Source: DASWVC01 sp036401335
Lineage (GTDB): Bacteria > Verrucomicrobiota > Verrucomicrobiia > Chthoniobacterales > JAFAMB01
Reading direction: 5' to 3'
Length of the DNA: 12,743 bases
NCBI GenBank assembly: GCA_036401335.1
Contig: DASWVC010000100.1
Coordinates: 1 to 12,743 of the forward strand
Positions 1 through 8,173 of this stretch are shown piece by piece (position 1 is the stretch's first letter; the number at the start of each line of letters is the position of its first letter). The notes under the pieces are model-generated. The model was given only the letters and a program-made list of their open reading frames with translations, searched no databases and was not told the origin of the DNA. The position numbers and the translations under genes are program-made.

Positions 1-830
1 GAGCGGTTGCACCCGTTGCTGAACCGGAACAATTCCACGTTTACGGCCCAACGTTACACGAGCCGCCTGAACCTTGAGGAAACGGTGCTCCGGGATCACC
101 GGGTTAACGGGCGGCCGGTCTTGCCGGGGGCAGCAAGCCTCGAGTTGGCCCTGGCCGGGGCAACCCTGGCATGTGAAGGGGCACAGGTTCGGCTGCGCGA
201 GGTCGCGTGGGTCCGGCCGATAGTGGGCGGAGCGGACGGAGTCGCCCTGGAACTGGAACTTCGGTCGCAAGATGACGGTCAGGTCCGTTTCAACTTGTGT
301 GACGCCGCCACAGGAGTGGTGCACGCGCTGGGTCTGGCGGAACGGCGGCCGGGCCTATGGATCGAGGAACACCTCGACTTTGCCCAGATCCGGGTGCGCT
401 GTGTCGAACGCGTGAAACCCGAACCCCTTTACGAGCGGTTGGCGCGTGCCGGCCTGGAATACGGCAAAGGCTTTCAGGTCATTCAGGAGGCCGGCTGGGG
501 AGTTGGGGAAGTCTGGGCTTGTCTCGAGTTGCCGGGCGTGTGGACGTCGGAAACGGACGGCTACCGAATGCATCCGGCGCTGGTGGACGGTGCCCTCCAA
601 ACCCTCTCCCTTTTGGCTAAGCCGGGCCGTGCCCTGGAGTTGCCCTTCACGGTGGAATCGGTCGAGTGTGCCCGTCCGTTACCTAAAACCTGTTATGCCT
701 TTGGCAAGCTGGAAAGTCACGCCGGCGACGGGCACCGTTATTCGCTGCGGTTGGCCGACGAACACGGCGAGGTTCTGGCGCGATTGGACGGGCTGAGCCT
801 GCGGCCGTTCGAAGGGCTGGTCCCGGTCAA
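1..830 (+). other. Dehydratase (DH) domain of the PKS
   Basis: This domain removes water from a beta-hydroxyacyl-ACP to give an enoyl chain. The N-terminal hot-dog motif DHRVNGRPVLPG carries the catalytic His at residue 31 (numbered from the codon at base 7). The second motif, HPALVDGALQ, carries the Asp at residue 194. Both catalytic residues are present, which argues for an active dehydratase over a pyran synthase or a dead domain. The domain begins almost exactly at the window edge, so its module's KS must lie to the left. Confidence 0.88.
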
Positions 831-3800
831 GCCAGAATCGGCCAAAACGTTTTATGCGCGACCGGTTTGGCGCGCCGAACCGGCGCTGGCGCCCGGCAAA
901 CTGGACGGCGCGGTCTTGTTGCTGGATGACGATGCGGCACTGTCCGAATCGTTGTCCCTCGCTGGCGTCTCCGTGATGCGCGTGGCCGGCGGAGAACGTT
1001 ACAAACGGTGCGGCAATCAGGTTCAGCTGCGCCGCAATCAGCCCGAGGATTACCAACGGCTGGTGCGCGAGGTCAGCTTTGGTGCCGTGATCCATCACTG
1101 GTCGGGCCCGGCAGGGAGTCTGGACGAGGCGCTCGACCGCGGCCTCTACAGTGTGCACCTGCTGGTGCAGGCGTTGATGAAAGCCGGCCGGCCGATGCCT
1201 CTCGTGTACGCTTACCCCGGTGAGTCGGCAGCCTGTGCGGCCATGACGGGCTACGCCAGGAGCTTGGCGCAGGAGCAGCCGGAACTGCGTTTGAAGGTGG
1301 TTGGACTCGAGGAAGACGTGACGGGTGCACGCGAACTCCTGGCCGAACTTTCGCCGTTCAAAGGAACGCCCGAAGTCCGGTACCGGGCGGGGCGGCGCGA
1401 GGTGCGGCTCCTGGACGACGTCCGGGAGGAGTGGAACGGCCCGCTTCCGGCGCCGTCTTTGCGCCGGGGCGGGGTTTTCCTGATCAGCGGCGGAGCAGGG
1501 GGGTTGGGCCGGATCTTTACCGAATACCTGACGGAAACGTATGACGCGCGTGTGGTGTTGGCGGGGCGGTCAGACAGGAATGCGTCCAACTCCCCGCCAT
1601 GGTGGGATCGCCTCGGGGCTGACCGGGTCAGCTACGTGCAAGCCGACGTAAGCACCGTCGAAGGCGCACGTCGTGCGGTGCGTGAAGCCAAAGAACGCTA
1701 CGGCGTCCTGCACGGGGTCATCCATGCCGCCGGGCTGCTTCGTGACGCGCTGCTCTGGCGCAAAGGGCGCGACGATTTTGAGGTGGTTTTGAGCCCGAAA
1801 GTTCGGGGCGTTGAAGCATTGGACGAGGCAACCAGCCAGCAAGCACTCGATTGCTTTATCCTCTTTTCTTCTACGGCGGCACTGTGGGGCAACGCCGGCC
1901 AAGGCGATTACGCCTATGCCAATGCGTACCTCGATGCGTTCGCCCACCGGCGCGAGTCTCAGCGCCAGGTTGGTTTGCGTTCAGGCCGTACGCTCTCCCT
2001 TAACTGGCCGCTCTGGGCCGACGGTGGCATGGAAGGAAAACTCGAGGGAACCCGGGCGGCCGTCCTGGGCCTTAGACCCCTGGCGCGGAGCGCCGGGCTG
2101 GAGATCTTCGAACGTGCGCTCGCGAGCGCCGACGTGCAGGTATGCGGGTGGGTTGCGGCCGGTCGTTTTCAAAAAGAAGGTCCGCTCCCGGGAGAATCTA
2201 CCCGTGATCTGGCGGTTCCGTTGAGTTCCGAACCCGCGGCCGTCCCGAAACCTGCGCCGGCACCCGCCACCTCGGTTGCACGGCGGCAAACCGTTAACTA
2301 CCTCGTCCGGCATTTTGCCGCACTGACAAAAATGGACCCTGCGCAGGTCAGGCCTTCGGAACCGCTGGAACGGTACGGTTTCGATTCGATTCTGGCAGTG
2401 GAATTCAGTCAACGCCTCAGCGTCGACCTTGGGGAACTGTCTAAAACGCTCTTATTTGAGTACTCAACCCTGAATGCGCTGGCTGATCATCTACTGGAGC
2501 ATCACGCTCCACGGATGGCCGGCATGTGGCCTTCCGAAACTGGCCTGCCTGCCGCGGTGCCCGATCCTGGCGAGGTGCTGCCTGCACCCGGCCCGGCCCC
2601 GGTCGCATTTTTCGGGCTAACCCGTGACGAAGCCCGGGCCGAAGAGGACATCGCAATCATCGGCCTCGCCGGCCGGTACCCGCAGGCTGATGACGTCGAG
2701 GCCTTCTGGGCCAACCTCGTTGCCGGCAAAGATTGTATTCAGGAAATACCGCCGGAACGCTGGGATTACCGGCTCTACTTCGATGCAGAACCGGGTCAAC
2801 CCGGCCGGAGCTACAACAAATGGGGCGGCTTCCTGCAAGGTGTCGACAAGTTCGATGCTCTCTTCTTCAACATTTCGCCGCGCGAAGCCGCCATCCTTGA
2901 CCCGCAGGAACGTCTCTTCCTTGAGGTCGTTTGGAACACGGTCGAAAACAGCGGCTACAGCCGCCGAGCGCTCACCGGCAGAAAGGTCGGTGTGTACGTC
3001 GGGGTGATGTACGGGCAATACCAGTTGTTCGGGGTGGAGGAAACGCTCCGCCGGGGGACCGTGACCACGCTAAGTTCATCTTACGCTTCCATCGCCAACC
3101 GCGTCTCCTATTTCTTTGACTGGCGCGGCCCGAGTTTGGCCATCGACACCATGTGTTCTTCGGCTTTGATGTCGATTCACCTGGCCTGTGAAAGCCTGAA
3201 ACGTGGAGAAACGGAATTGGCCGTGGCCGGCGGGGTAAACCTCATCCTGCATCCGCACAAAGACGTCGGCCTCTCGCAGGCCGGCTTTCTGAACGAGGAG
3301 GGACGATGCCGCAGCTTCGCAAAAGTCGCAGGACGCGGGTACATCGCCGGAGAAGGCGTGGGTGCGGTCTTGCTGAAACCCCTCTCTGCGGCGGTTCGCG
3401 ATCGCGACAACATCCAGGGCGTTATTAAGGGCGCTGCGGTTAATCACAACGGCAAAACCAACGGCTACACCGCGCCCAGCCCGAAGGCCCAGGCGGAGGT
3501 CGTGGCGGAGGTCATGCGGAAAGCTGGCGTTTCCGCACGCTCCATCACCTACCTCGAGGCAGCCGCCACCGGTTCAGCTTTGGGTGATCCCATCGAAGTG
3601 GACGCCCTCGGCAAGGCTTTCCACCGGGACACGCGCGACACCCAGTTCTGTGCCCTTGGCTCGGTAAAATCGAACATCGGCCACCTCGAATCGGCTTCGG
3701 GCATCGCGGGCCTGACCAAGGTCTTGCTGCAGCTCAGGCACCGTCAGTTGGCGCCTTCCATTCATACGGCTGAATTGAACCCGGACATCCGGTGGGAAGC

Positions 3801-6066
3801 GACCCCGTTTGTGGTTCAGCGCGCACTCGCGACCTGGCAGCCCGCCATGGTGGACGGGAAGCGGTGTCCGCGTCGGGCCGGCATCAGCGCGTTCGGTGCC
3901 GCCGGCAGCAATGCGCACCTGATCGTGGAAGAGTTCTGCGAGGAACCTCGAATCCCCGGTGCGCTTGCTTCACCCTTTCCGGTGCTCATTCTGCTCTCGG
4001 CCAAAGATGCCCTTGGCCTTAACTCGCGGGCCGCCGCACTGGCTGCCTGGCTCCAAGCCGCTCTCGCGGACCCCTCGGAGACGCCGCCGCACTTGATCGA
4101 TGTTGCCTACACCCTTCAAATCGGGCGGGAACCAATGGATGAACGTTTTGCCTTCCAGGCTGAGACGGTGGCGCAGGCGCTCGAACAGTTGACCGCCTTT
4201 CCCGGTGCCGGCTCCAGGAAAGGCTGGCATCGCGGCAACGTTGCCCATCCTCCAGTCGGCGCTGACCTTAAGGACGAGTTGATCCCGTCGTCGAGCCTCG
4301 ACCGGCTGCCTCCAGGAGAATTGGACCGGTTGGCTGTCTCCTGGTCGCAGGGGATCGATTGCCGGTGGGAGCAGCTTTACACGGGATTTGAGCCGCGTCG
4401 TCTCGCTTTGCCCGGCTATTCGTTTGCCCGTGAGCGCTGTTGGTTTCGCGACGATCTGCCGTCCCCGAACCGGAACGGCTACCCCCTGAGCACCAATGGA
4501 CACGTCCCTTGCCAGGAACCCGGCAACGACGACAACGGCGGGTCCGAGCCGGCCATGGGCGCCGTCCGTGAAATCCTCGGTAAAGCGCTGGGGATTGCGC
4601 CTGCCCGACTTGGAGCGCGGCAGCCTTTCACTGAGGTCGGCCTCGATTCCGTCACCATGGCCGGGGTCGTTAATGAGTTCCGGCGGGTGTTCGGCACAGG
4701 GGTGAGTGCCCGCGATTTGCTGGAACACCCTACCCTGGAAAGTTTTGTGGCCTTTCTGCAGCAGGGTTCCCGAAAGGCGTCAGGCGCAGCCTGCAAAACG
4801 TTGGCCCCCGCCGCAAACGGAGCCGTGACGCTCAAGAAGGAGCGTCGGGAACTGGCGCTTGCGCCTGTTGACTACCTTTTCGCCCGCCGCCGCGAATACA
4901 CGATCCAGGTGCTTTTCTACTTCGAACGTCACCTGGATTTTGCGCGGCTCCGGTCGGGGCTAAGGCAGGTGAGCGAGGCCTTTTACCCGGTTAATGCACG
5001 ACTGGTCCGTCATGGGAAGAACAAATACCGGCTTCGTGAGTGCACGGATGAACCTGATTTTGAGGAGTTCATTTGCGGGCCCGACGTCCCCGTGCCGGAC
5101 CAGGAGCGGCCGGAAACGTTTCAGCCTTTCGAGGTCGGCCTGGAACCGCAGTTGCCTTCCGAGAAGATGGCCAGGTTCAGGCTGTTTCAACTTCCTAACG
5201 GAAGCCTTCTGAGCGTCAACGTCTCCCATGCGATCGCGGACGGGTACAGTTTCTACTTTTTCCTTTCTTCGTGGGCCGCCGCCTGCCGGGGTGAAGTCGT
5301 GCCGTCGCCAAGTCACGCCCGGAACATTTTGCGACAGATGGCCCGGCGTTACAAAGCGGGTAAACACGGGAGAAACCCCATGGACCTTAAGGGCCGGGGC
5401 TCGCTTTTCTCCATGTTGGATGCGGGCGACAATGAGCCAACCCGGCGCATGGAGACGATATGGCTGGATGCTGCCGCCGTGCTCGCCGGAGCTCGCCGTG
5501 AGGCTGCCCCGGCCCTGCGGGATAAGCTCACGGAAAACGGGGTGATTACCGCCTGGGTTTGGCAGACCTACGCTCGGTCGCTACCGTCCACGGTGGGCGA
5601 CCTGTCGCTCGCGTGCCCGATTGATTTCCGACGGCTCAGCCCGAAGCTGTCGCCCTCTTTCTTCGGCAACGCCGTTGCGCCAGCCCTGCTTCGTTGTCCC
5701 TACGAACAGGTGGTGAACGATTCGGTTGCCGGGTTGGCGGCCATGATCTCAGAGGCGGTTCGCCAATGCGACCACCGGACCCTGATGGCGTACAATGCAG
5801 CAGCCGATTCGTTGCGCCGGTCAGAGGGGCTTGACGCGCTCCGACGGGCTGCGTTGATCGATCCCCGGAACGGTTTGATTGTAACAAATGTTGCACGTTT
5901 TCCGCTTCCGCCGGTTGACTTCGGCACCGGCCCGTTCACCCGCGAGTTGACGCCGGTGAACTATCCCGGGACGGCCGTCATCGTCGCCGGGACCGATTCA
6001 ACCGTAAAAGTCCGGCTGGCTTACCCCGAGTCGGCTGTGTCCAATGACACCCGCGATGTTCATTGA
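1..6066 (+). CDS. Trans-AT-type polyketide synthase, C-terminal portion (DH-KR-ACP-KS0-ACP-BAHD), 5' partial
   Basis: This cytosolic multidomain enzyme builds a polyketide on carrier domains; the last 2,021 codons are visible. The frame is open to base 1 and begins at a DH domain's HPLL motif, so the TTG at 7 is internal and the true start lies upstream. Residues below count that TTG as 1. Order: DH (1-270), structural and catalytic KR (280-700), Pro/Ala-rich linker, ACP (759-833), KS (879-1310), post-KS linker, ACP (1514-1587), BAHD-like acyltransferase (1613-2019). There is no AT between KS and ACP, and the post-KS linker ends in the LPGYSFARERCW-type sequence usual in trans-AT PKSs, so malonyl units are probably loaded by a separate AT outside the window. 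There is no thioesterase or reductase. The product cannot be inferred from this fragment. The PKS assignment is very secure; the trans-AT class is an inference from domain order. Confidence 0.95.
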   Translation, partial: ERLHPLLNRNNSTFTAQRYTSRLNLEETVLRDHRVNGRPVLPGAASLELALAGATLACEGAQVRLREVAWVRPIVGGADGVALELELRSQDDGQVRFNLCDAATGVVHALGLAERRPGLWIEEHLDFAQIRVRCVERVKPEPLYERLARAGLEYGKGFQVIQEAGWGVGEVWACLELPGVWTSETDGYRMHPALVDGALQTLSLLAKPGRALELPFTVESVECARPLPKTCYAFGKLESHAGDGHRYSLRLADEHGEVLARLDGLSLRPFEGLVPVKPESAKTFYARPVWRAEPALAPGKLDGAVLLLDDDAALSESLSLAGVSVMRVAGGERYKRCGNQVQLRRNQPEDYQRLVREVSFGAVIHHWSGPAGSLDEALDRGLYSVHLLVQALMKAGRPMPLVYAYPGESAACAAMTGYARSLAQEQPELRLKVVGLEEDVTGARELLAELSPFKGTPEVRYRAGRREVRLLDDVREEWNGPLPAPSLRRGGVFLISGGAGGLGRIFTEYLTETYDARVVLAGRSDRNASNSPPWWDRLGADRVSYVQADVSTVEGARRAVREAKERYGVLHGVIHAAGLLRDALLWRKGRDDFEVVLSPKVRGVEALDEATSQQALDCFILFSSTAALWGNAGQGDYAYANAYLDAFAHRRESQRQVGLRSGRTLSLNWPLWADGGMEGKLEGTRAAVLGLRPLARSAGLEIFERALASADVQVCGWVAAGRFQKEGPLPGESTRDLAVPLSSEPAAVPKPAPAPATSVARRQTVNYLVRHFAALTKMDPAQVRPSEPLERYGFDSILAVEFSQRLSVDLGELSKTLLFEYSTLNALADHLLEHHAPRMAGMWPSETGLPAAVPDPGEVLPAPGPAPVAFFGLTRDEARAEEDIAIIGLAGRYPQADDVEAFWANLVAGKDCIQEIPPERWDYRLYFDAEPGQPGRSYNKWGGFLQGVDKFDALFFNISPREAAILDPQERLFLEVVWNTVENSGYSRRALTGRKVGVYVGVMYGQYQLFGVEETLRRGTVTTLSSSYASIANRVSYFFDWRGPSLAIDTMCSSALMSIHLACESLKRGETELAVAGGVNLILHPHKDVGLSQAGFLNEEGRCRSFAKVAGRGYIAGEGVGAVLLKPLSAAVRDRDNIQGVIKGAAVNHNGKTNGYTAPSPKAQAEVVAEVMRKAGVSARSITYLEAAATGSALGDPIEVDALGKAFHRDTRDTQFCALGSVKSNIGHLESASGIAGLTKVLLQLRHRQLAPSIHTAELNPDIRWEATPFVVQRALATWQPAMVDGKRCPRRAGISAFGAAGSNAHLIVEEFCEEPRIPGALASPFPVLILLSAKDALGLNSRAAALAAWLQAALADPSETPPHLIDVAYTLQIGREPMDERFAFQAETVAQALEQLTAFPGAGSRKGWHRGNVAHPPVGADLKDELIPSSSLDRLPPGELDRLAVSWSQGIDCRWEQLYTGFEPRRLALPGYSFARERCWFRDDLPSPNRNGYPLSTNGHVPCQEPGNDDNGGSEPAMGAVREILGKALGIAPARLGARQPFTEVGLDSVTMAGVVNEFRRVFGTGVSARDLLEHPTLESFVAFLQQGSRKASGAACKTLAPAANGAVTLKKERRELALAPVDYLFARRREYTIQVLFYFERHLDFARLRSGLRQVSEAFYPVNARLVRHGKNKYRLRECTDEPDFEEFICGPDVPVPDQERPETFQPFEVGLEPQLPSEKMARFRLFQLPNGSLLSVNVSHAIADGYSFYFFLSSWAAACRGEVVPSPSHARNILRQMARRYKAGKHGRNPMDLKGRGSLFSMLDAGDNEPTRRMETIWLDAAAVLAGARREAAPALRDKLTENGVITAWVWQTYARSLPSTVGDLSLACPIDFRRLSPKLSPSFFGNAVAPALLRCPYEQVVNDSVAGLAAMISEAVRQCDHRTLMAYNAAADSLRRSEGLDALRRAALIDPRNGLIVTNVARFPLPPVDFGTGPFTRELTPVNYPGTAVIVAGTDSTVKVRLAYPESAVSNDTRDVH
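844..2106 (+). other. Ketoreductase (KR) of the PKS, structural plus catalytic subdomains, predicted B-type
   Basis: The first half (to about 1446) is the degenerate structural Rossmann subdomain that normally precedes a PKS KR. The catalytic half has the NADPH-binding GGAGGLG loop at residues 495-501 and the Ser622, Tyr635, Asn639 set in FSSTAALWGN...GDYAYANA. LRD at 578-580, about 55 residues before the Tyr, keeps the Asp diagnostic of B-type KRs, which set a D-configured (R-type) hydroxyl. B-type KRs usually pair with a DH, which fits this module. Activity is well supported; the stereochemistry is a rule-based inference. Confidence 0.88.
2281..2505 (+). other. Acyl carrier protein domain 1 of the PKS
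   Basis: This four-helix carrier domain has the GFDSI motif; Ser794 (codon 2386-2388) is the predicted phosphopantetheine attachment site. It closes the DH-KR module and hands the chain to the following KS. A Pro/Ala-rich linker (about 2227-2280) separates it from the KR. Confidence 0.9.
2641..3936 (+). other. Ketosynthase-like domain lacking the HGTGT histidine (predicted non-elongating KS0)
   Basis: This is a full-length KS fold. It has the nucleophile Cys1050 in DTMCSSAL, Lys1221, and His1226 in SNIGHLES. The other catalytic His, normally in EAHGTGT, is replaced: the sequence reads EAAATGS with Ala at residue 1186 (codon 3562-3564). That His is needed for decarboxylative condensation, while the Cys alone can accept and pass on an acyl chain. 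In trans-AT PKSs such KS0 domains translocate intermediates without elongating them, often near release sites. The ISPREAAILDPQERLFLE stretch is intact, so this is a specific substitution within a well-kept domain. Confidence 0.88.
3937..4470 (+). other. Post-KS linker, remnant AT-docking region without an AT
   Basis: About 180 residues separate the KS from the second ACP. They contain the stretch ending LALPGYSFARERCW that follows KS domains in trans-AT systems. No AT GHSxG motif is present. This supports loading by a separate AT, although a KS0 module would not need an extender unit. Confidence 0.65.
4546..4767 (+). other. Acyl carrier protein domain 2 of the PKS
   Basis: This carrier domain has the GLDSV motif; Ser1548 (codon 4648-4650) is the predicted pantetheine site. 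Lying between KS0 and the BAHD-like domain, it probably presents the finished chain to the terminal acyltransferase. An Asn/Gly-rich linker precedes it. Confidence 0.9.
4843..6063 (+). other. C-terminal BAHD-like (PF02458-type) acyltransferase domain, putative chain-release domain
   Basis: This domain of about 407 residues is close to full BAHD length. It has the catalytic HAIADG (HxxxDG) motif with His1741 and Asp1745. A C-terminal VDFGTG at about 1970-1975 matches the BAHD structural DFGWG motif and is preceded by IVTNVARFP, comparable to the VTSW.R.P of BAHD enzymes. Other BAHD-like landmarks are LAPVDYLF near the start, FYPVNARL and SFFGNA. BAHD enzymes transfer acyl groups from CoA thioesters to alcohols or amines and are best known in plants and fungi. 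Fused behind an ACP, the natural donor would be the ACP-bound polyketide, releasing it as an ester or amide. It could instead acylate the chain from an acyl-CoA. NRPS condensation domains share HHxxxDG, but here the residue before the His is Ser and the DFG motif favours BAHD. Confidence 0.8.
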
Positions 6067-6835
6067 GAGAACGGCTCCGACGTCCATCACCAAAGTCTTG
6101 CCGCTCTCGCGCGGTGAGCGGCAATTCGAGGCGTGCCTTGCGCTGGCCTTTGCTCACGATTACCCGAAACTGGCCGGACGCGCCCATGAGGTGCTGGCGC
6201 CCGCTGAAGCCGCCTGTTTCTCAGGCTTTCAATTCGAGCCCCGCCGCCGGAGCTACCTGCTCGGCCGTTACGCGGCCAAACTTGCACTTCAACAACTCAT
6301 CCCTGGATCCAGTCTCAAAGCACTGGAAATCGGTGCCGGCGTTTTTGGGCAGCCCCTTGTCCTGCACCCGTCGCCCGTCCCTCCGGACGTAACCATCAGT
6401 CACTCCGGCGACCTGGCCGTCGCCCTGGCTTTTCCGGCCGGTCACCCGATGGGCGTGGACGTCGAGCAGATTGATCCGGAACGGCTCACGACGATCCAGT
6501 CCGTCATGTCCGCACGGGAGCGTGCCTGGGCCGGCCATTCCCCCCGTGAACAGATCATCCTGAGCACGCTGGTTTGGACTGCCAAGGAAGCGCTTTCCAA
6601 GACCTTATTTTGCGGGCTGATGAGCCCCATGGAAATTTTCAATCTGAGCGAACTTCGTCCAACCGGTCCCGGTACCTGGGAAGGACTTTTCGAGAATTTT
6701 GCTCAGTATAAATTCATTAGCGGAGCGAGCCCCTCTTACCTCCTGTCCATGGTGCTGCCGAAACGAACCAGCTGCGCGGTGAACCTGCCGTTTGCTGAGG
6801 CCGTTTCGCAGGGTCTGCCCCCGAAGGTCCCTTGA
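6044..6835 (+). CDS. Sfp-type 4'-phosphopantetheinyl transferase
   Basis: This enzyme moves the phosphopantetheine arm of CoA onto the conserved Ser of carrier domains, probably including the two ACPs of the upstream PKS. The magnesium motif GVDVE has Asp139 and Glu141, and WTAKEALSK (178-186) has Glu182 and Lys186. The N-terminal RRRSYLLGRYAAKLAL and the SHSGDLAVA stretch are also family-typical. At 263 residues it has normal Sfp-type length. The ATG at 6044 overlaps the PKS stop by 23 bases in the +1 frame; an in-frame ATG at 6056 is an alternative, and neither has a strong ribosome-binding site, so expression is probably coupled to translation of the PKS. The family assignment is very secure; dedication to this PKS is inferred from position. 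Confidence 0.93.
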   Translation: MTPAMFIERTAPTSITKVLPLSRGERQFEACLALAFAHDYPKLAGRAHEVLAPAEAACFSGFQFEPRRRSYLLGRYAAKLALQQLIPGSSLKALEIGAGVFGQPLVLHPSPVPPDVTISHSGDLAVALAFPAGHPMGVDVEQIDPERLTTIQSVMSARERAWAGHSPREQIILSTLVWTAKEALSKTLFCGLMSPMEIFNLSELRPTGPGTWEGLFENFAQYKFISGASPSYLLSMVLPKRTSCAVNLPFAEAVSQGLPPKVP

Positions 6836-6931
6836 CCCGGCGCCGGAACAGGGGAGCACGGAAAGGTGGCAGACAGGCATTCGCAAGCCGTGCATTGATT
6901 TATTTTCCTTTGCCGTAAAGGTTTTCCCATC

Positions 6932-8173
6932 ATGAACAGCCTAAAATTCGCCGCCCTCGGGGATGTCCGGAAAACCGGCTTCAGCGTTCCACAGGCCGCA
7001 GAACGATTGCTTCGGTTGTTCTACCTTGAAAAACGGTTGATGACCTTCTGTGCCGCGCACGTTGTAACCGTCCGGGACCGCGATCTGAAGGCATACCTGG
7101 GCCGTTTGCAGTACGAGGCGGCCGAGCGGGCCGACACGCTGCGCAAACGTCTGCGCGAACTGCGCACCCCCAAAATCCGGTTGGACAAAGTGCCGGATCC
7201 TTCCTTGGAGTTGCTCGTTGAGGAAAGCATGCACGCGGCGAATGACCATGAGGTGGCTGCGATTGCCCACTGGTTCCACGCCGGATTGGCGAACGCCTAT
7301 CACAGATACCGCACAGAAACCAACCCGCTGGCGGATGCACCGACGTGCGGATTCCTGGATGCATTTAGGGTTGCCCTCCAGCACACCGTCGAGCAACTCG
7401 GCGCGTGTCTGCGTGAGCTTGCGCCGACGGGGGATGTTGTCTCAAGTGTGGAGAGGCTGGCACCCTACCTTCGCGCGACGGGCGGATGGGACGGATCTGA
7501 AAAAAGCTCCGTGACCCCTCCACGCCAGCGTTCAACCGTACCGTTCACGGTCAGCCGGCGCCCCGGTCGGGATGCTTCTTTGCCCAGGGTCTGGGATTAC
7601 GCTAAACCGGCCTCCGAGGACGTTCGCATGCAGCTCGTGTACATGATGGGAATCCGGTTTTCAGAGATCAATGTTGCTGAGGGGTTGAGTGTGGTGCTCT
7701 GCGAGACGCCTGGGATGCCGTGGGAATTTTACTTCGATGTTTCTCGCCACCTCTGGGACGAGGTCCGCCACTCCATGATGGGCCAGGCCGCCATTGAAAC
7801 GACCTTCGGGTCAAGGGACGCCGTGCCGCTGCGCGATTACGAAAGCGTGTATTGCATGGAATCCGCACCCCTTGAGCAGTACGCAACGCTTGGTTTGGAA
7901 ATCGAGGGTGGCCAGATGAAATACCCGGTCGGAAAACGGGGAGAGTGGGAATTTTGCCGGAACAGTGCGCGCCACGCATTGATGACGACGTTTCAAGACT
8001 ACGACTGGGCGGACGAAGTGTTGCACGTCAACCTGGCTAAACGGCAGCTCTCAGGCTGGTTCACGGAGGGCACGGAAAAACTCAACGAGCTCGCGGCTCT
8101 CGGCAAAACCCACCGTACGGAAGTCAAAGTGCGGCACGCCCCCGTCCCTTTGGGGTGGCCGGAATCGACCTGA
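6932..8173 (+). CDS. Tandem ferritin-like protein with a predicted diiron site in the C-terminal half
   Basis: This is a 413-residue soluble, mostly helical protein. The C-terminal half (233-375) has ligand candidates in ferritin-like order: Glu245 or Glu250, Glu277-x-x-His280 in WDEVRHSMMG, Glu323 or Glu325, and Glu362-x-x-His365 in DWADEVLHVN. This is the pattern of diiron oxygenases, oxidases and ferritin-like enzymes. The N-terminal half (20-170) looks like a second helical ferritin-like unit with Glu33 and Glu62/Glu65, but its motif is EAAERAD with no His, so it has probably lost metal binding. A poorly conserved linker (about 180-225) joins the halves. AAAGG lies 10 bases before the ATG. 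The gene follows the PPTase by 96 bases on the same strand. It may belong to the DUF455-like ferritin superfamily, but I cannot place it precisely, and no substrate can be named. Confidence 0.8.
   Translation: MNSLKFAALGDVRKTGFSVPQAAERLLRLFYLEKRLMTFCAAHVVTVRDRDLKAYLGRLQYEAAERADTLRKRLRELRTPKIRLDKVPDPSLELLVEESMHAANDHEVAAIAHWFHAGLANAYHRYRTETNPLADAPTCGFLDAFRVALQHTVEQLGACLRELAPTGDVVSSVERLAPYLRATGGWDGSEKSSVTPPRQRSTVPFTVSRRPGRDASLPRVWDYAKPASEDVRMQLVYMMGIRFSEINVAEGLSVVLCETPGMPWEFYFDVSRHLWDEVRHSMMGQAAIETTFGSRDAVPLRDYESVYCMESAPLEQYATLGLEIEGGQMKYPVGKRGEWEFCRNSARHALMTTFQDYDWADEVLHVNLAKRQLSGWFTEGTEKLNELAALGKTHRTEVKVRHAPVPLGWPEST

Noticed and set aside
1..830. Pyran synthase or inactive DH
   Set aside because: Both catalytic residues (His31 and Asp194) are present in canonical DH motifs.
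3970..4728. Minus-strand ORF of 252 codons inside the PKS
   Set aside because: It lies opposite the KS-ACP2 linker of a clearly coding frame and shows no recognisable domain.
4843..6063. NRPS condensation domain in place of BAHD
   Set aside because: Only one His precedes the xxxDG motif, the C-terminal DFGTG and the YPVNARL and FFGNA landmarks fit BAHD better, and the order of motifs matches PF02458.
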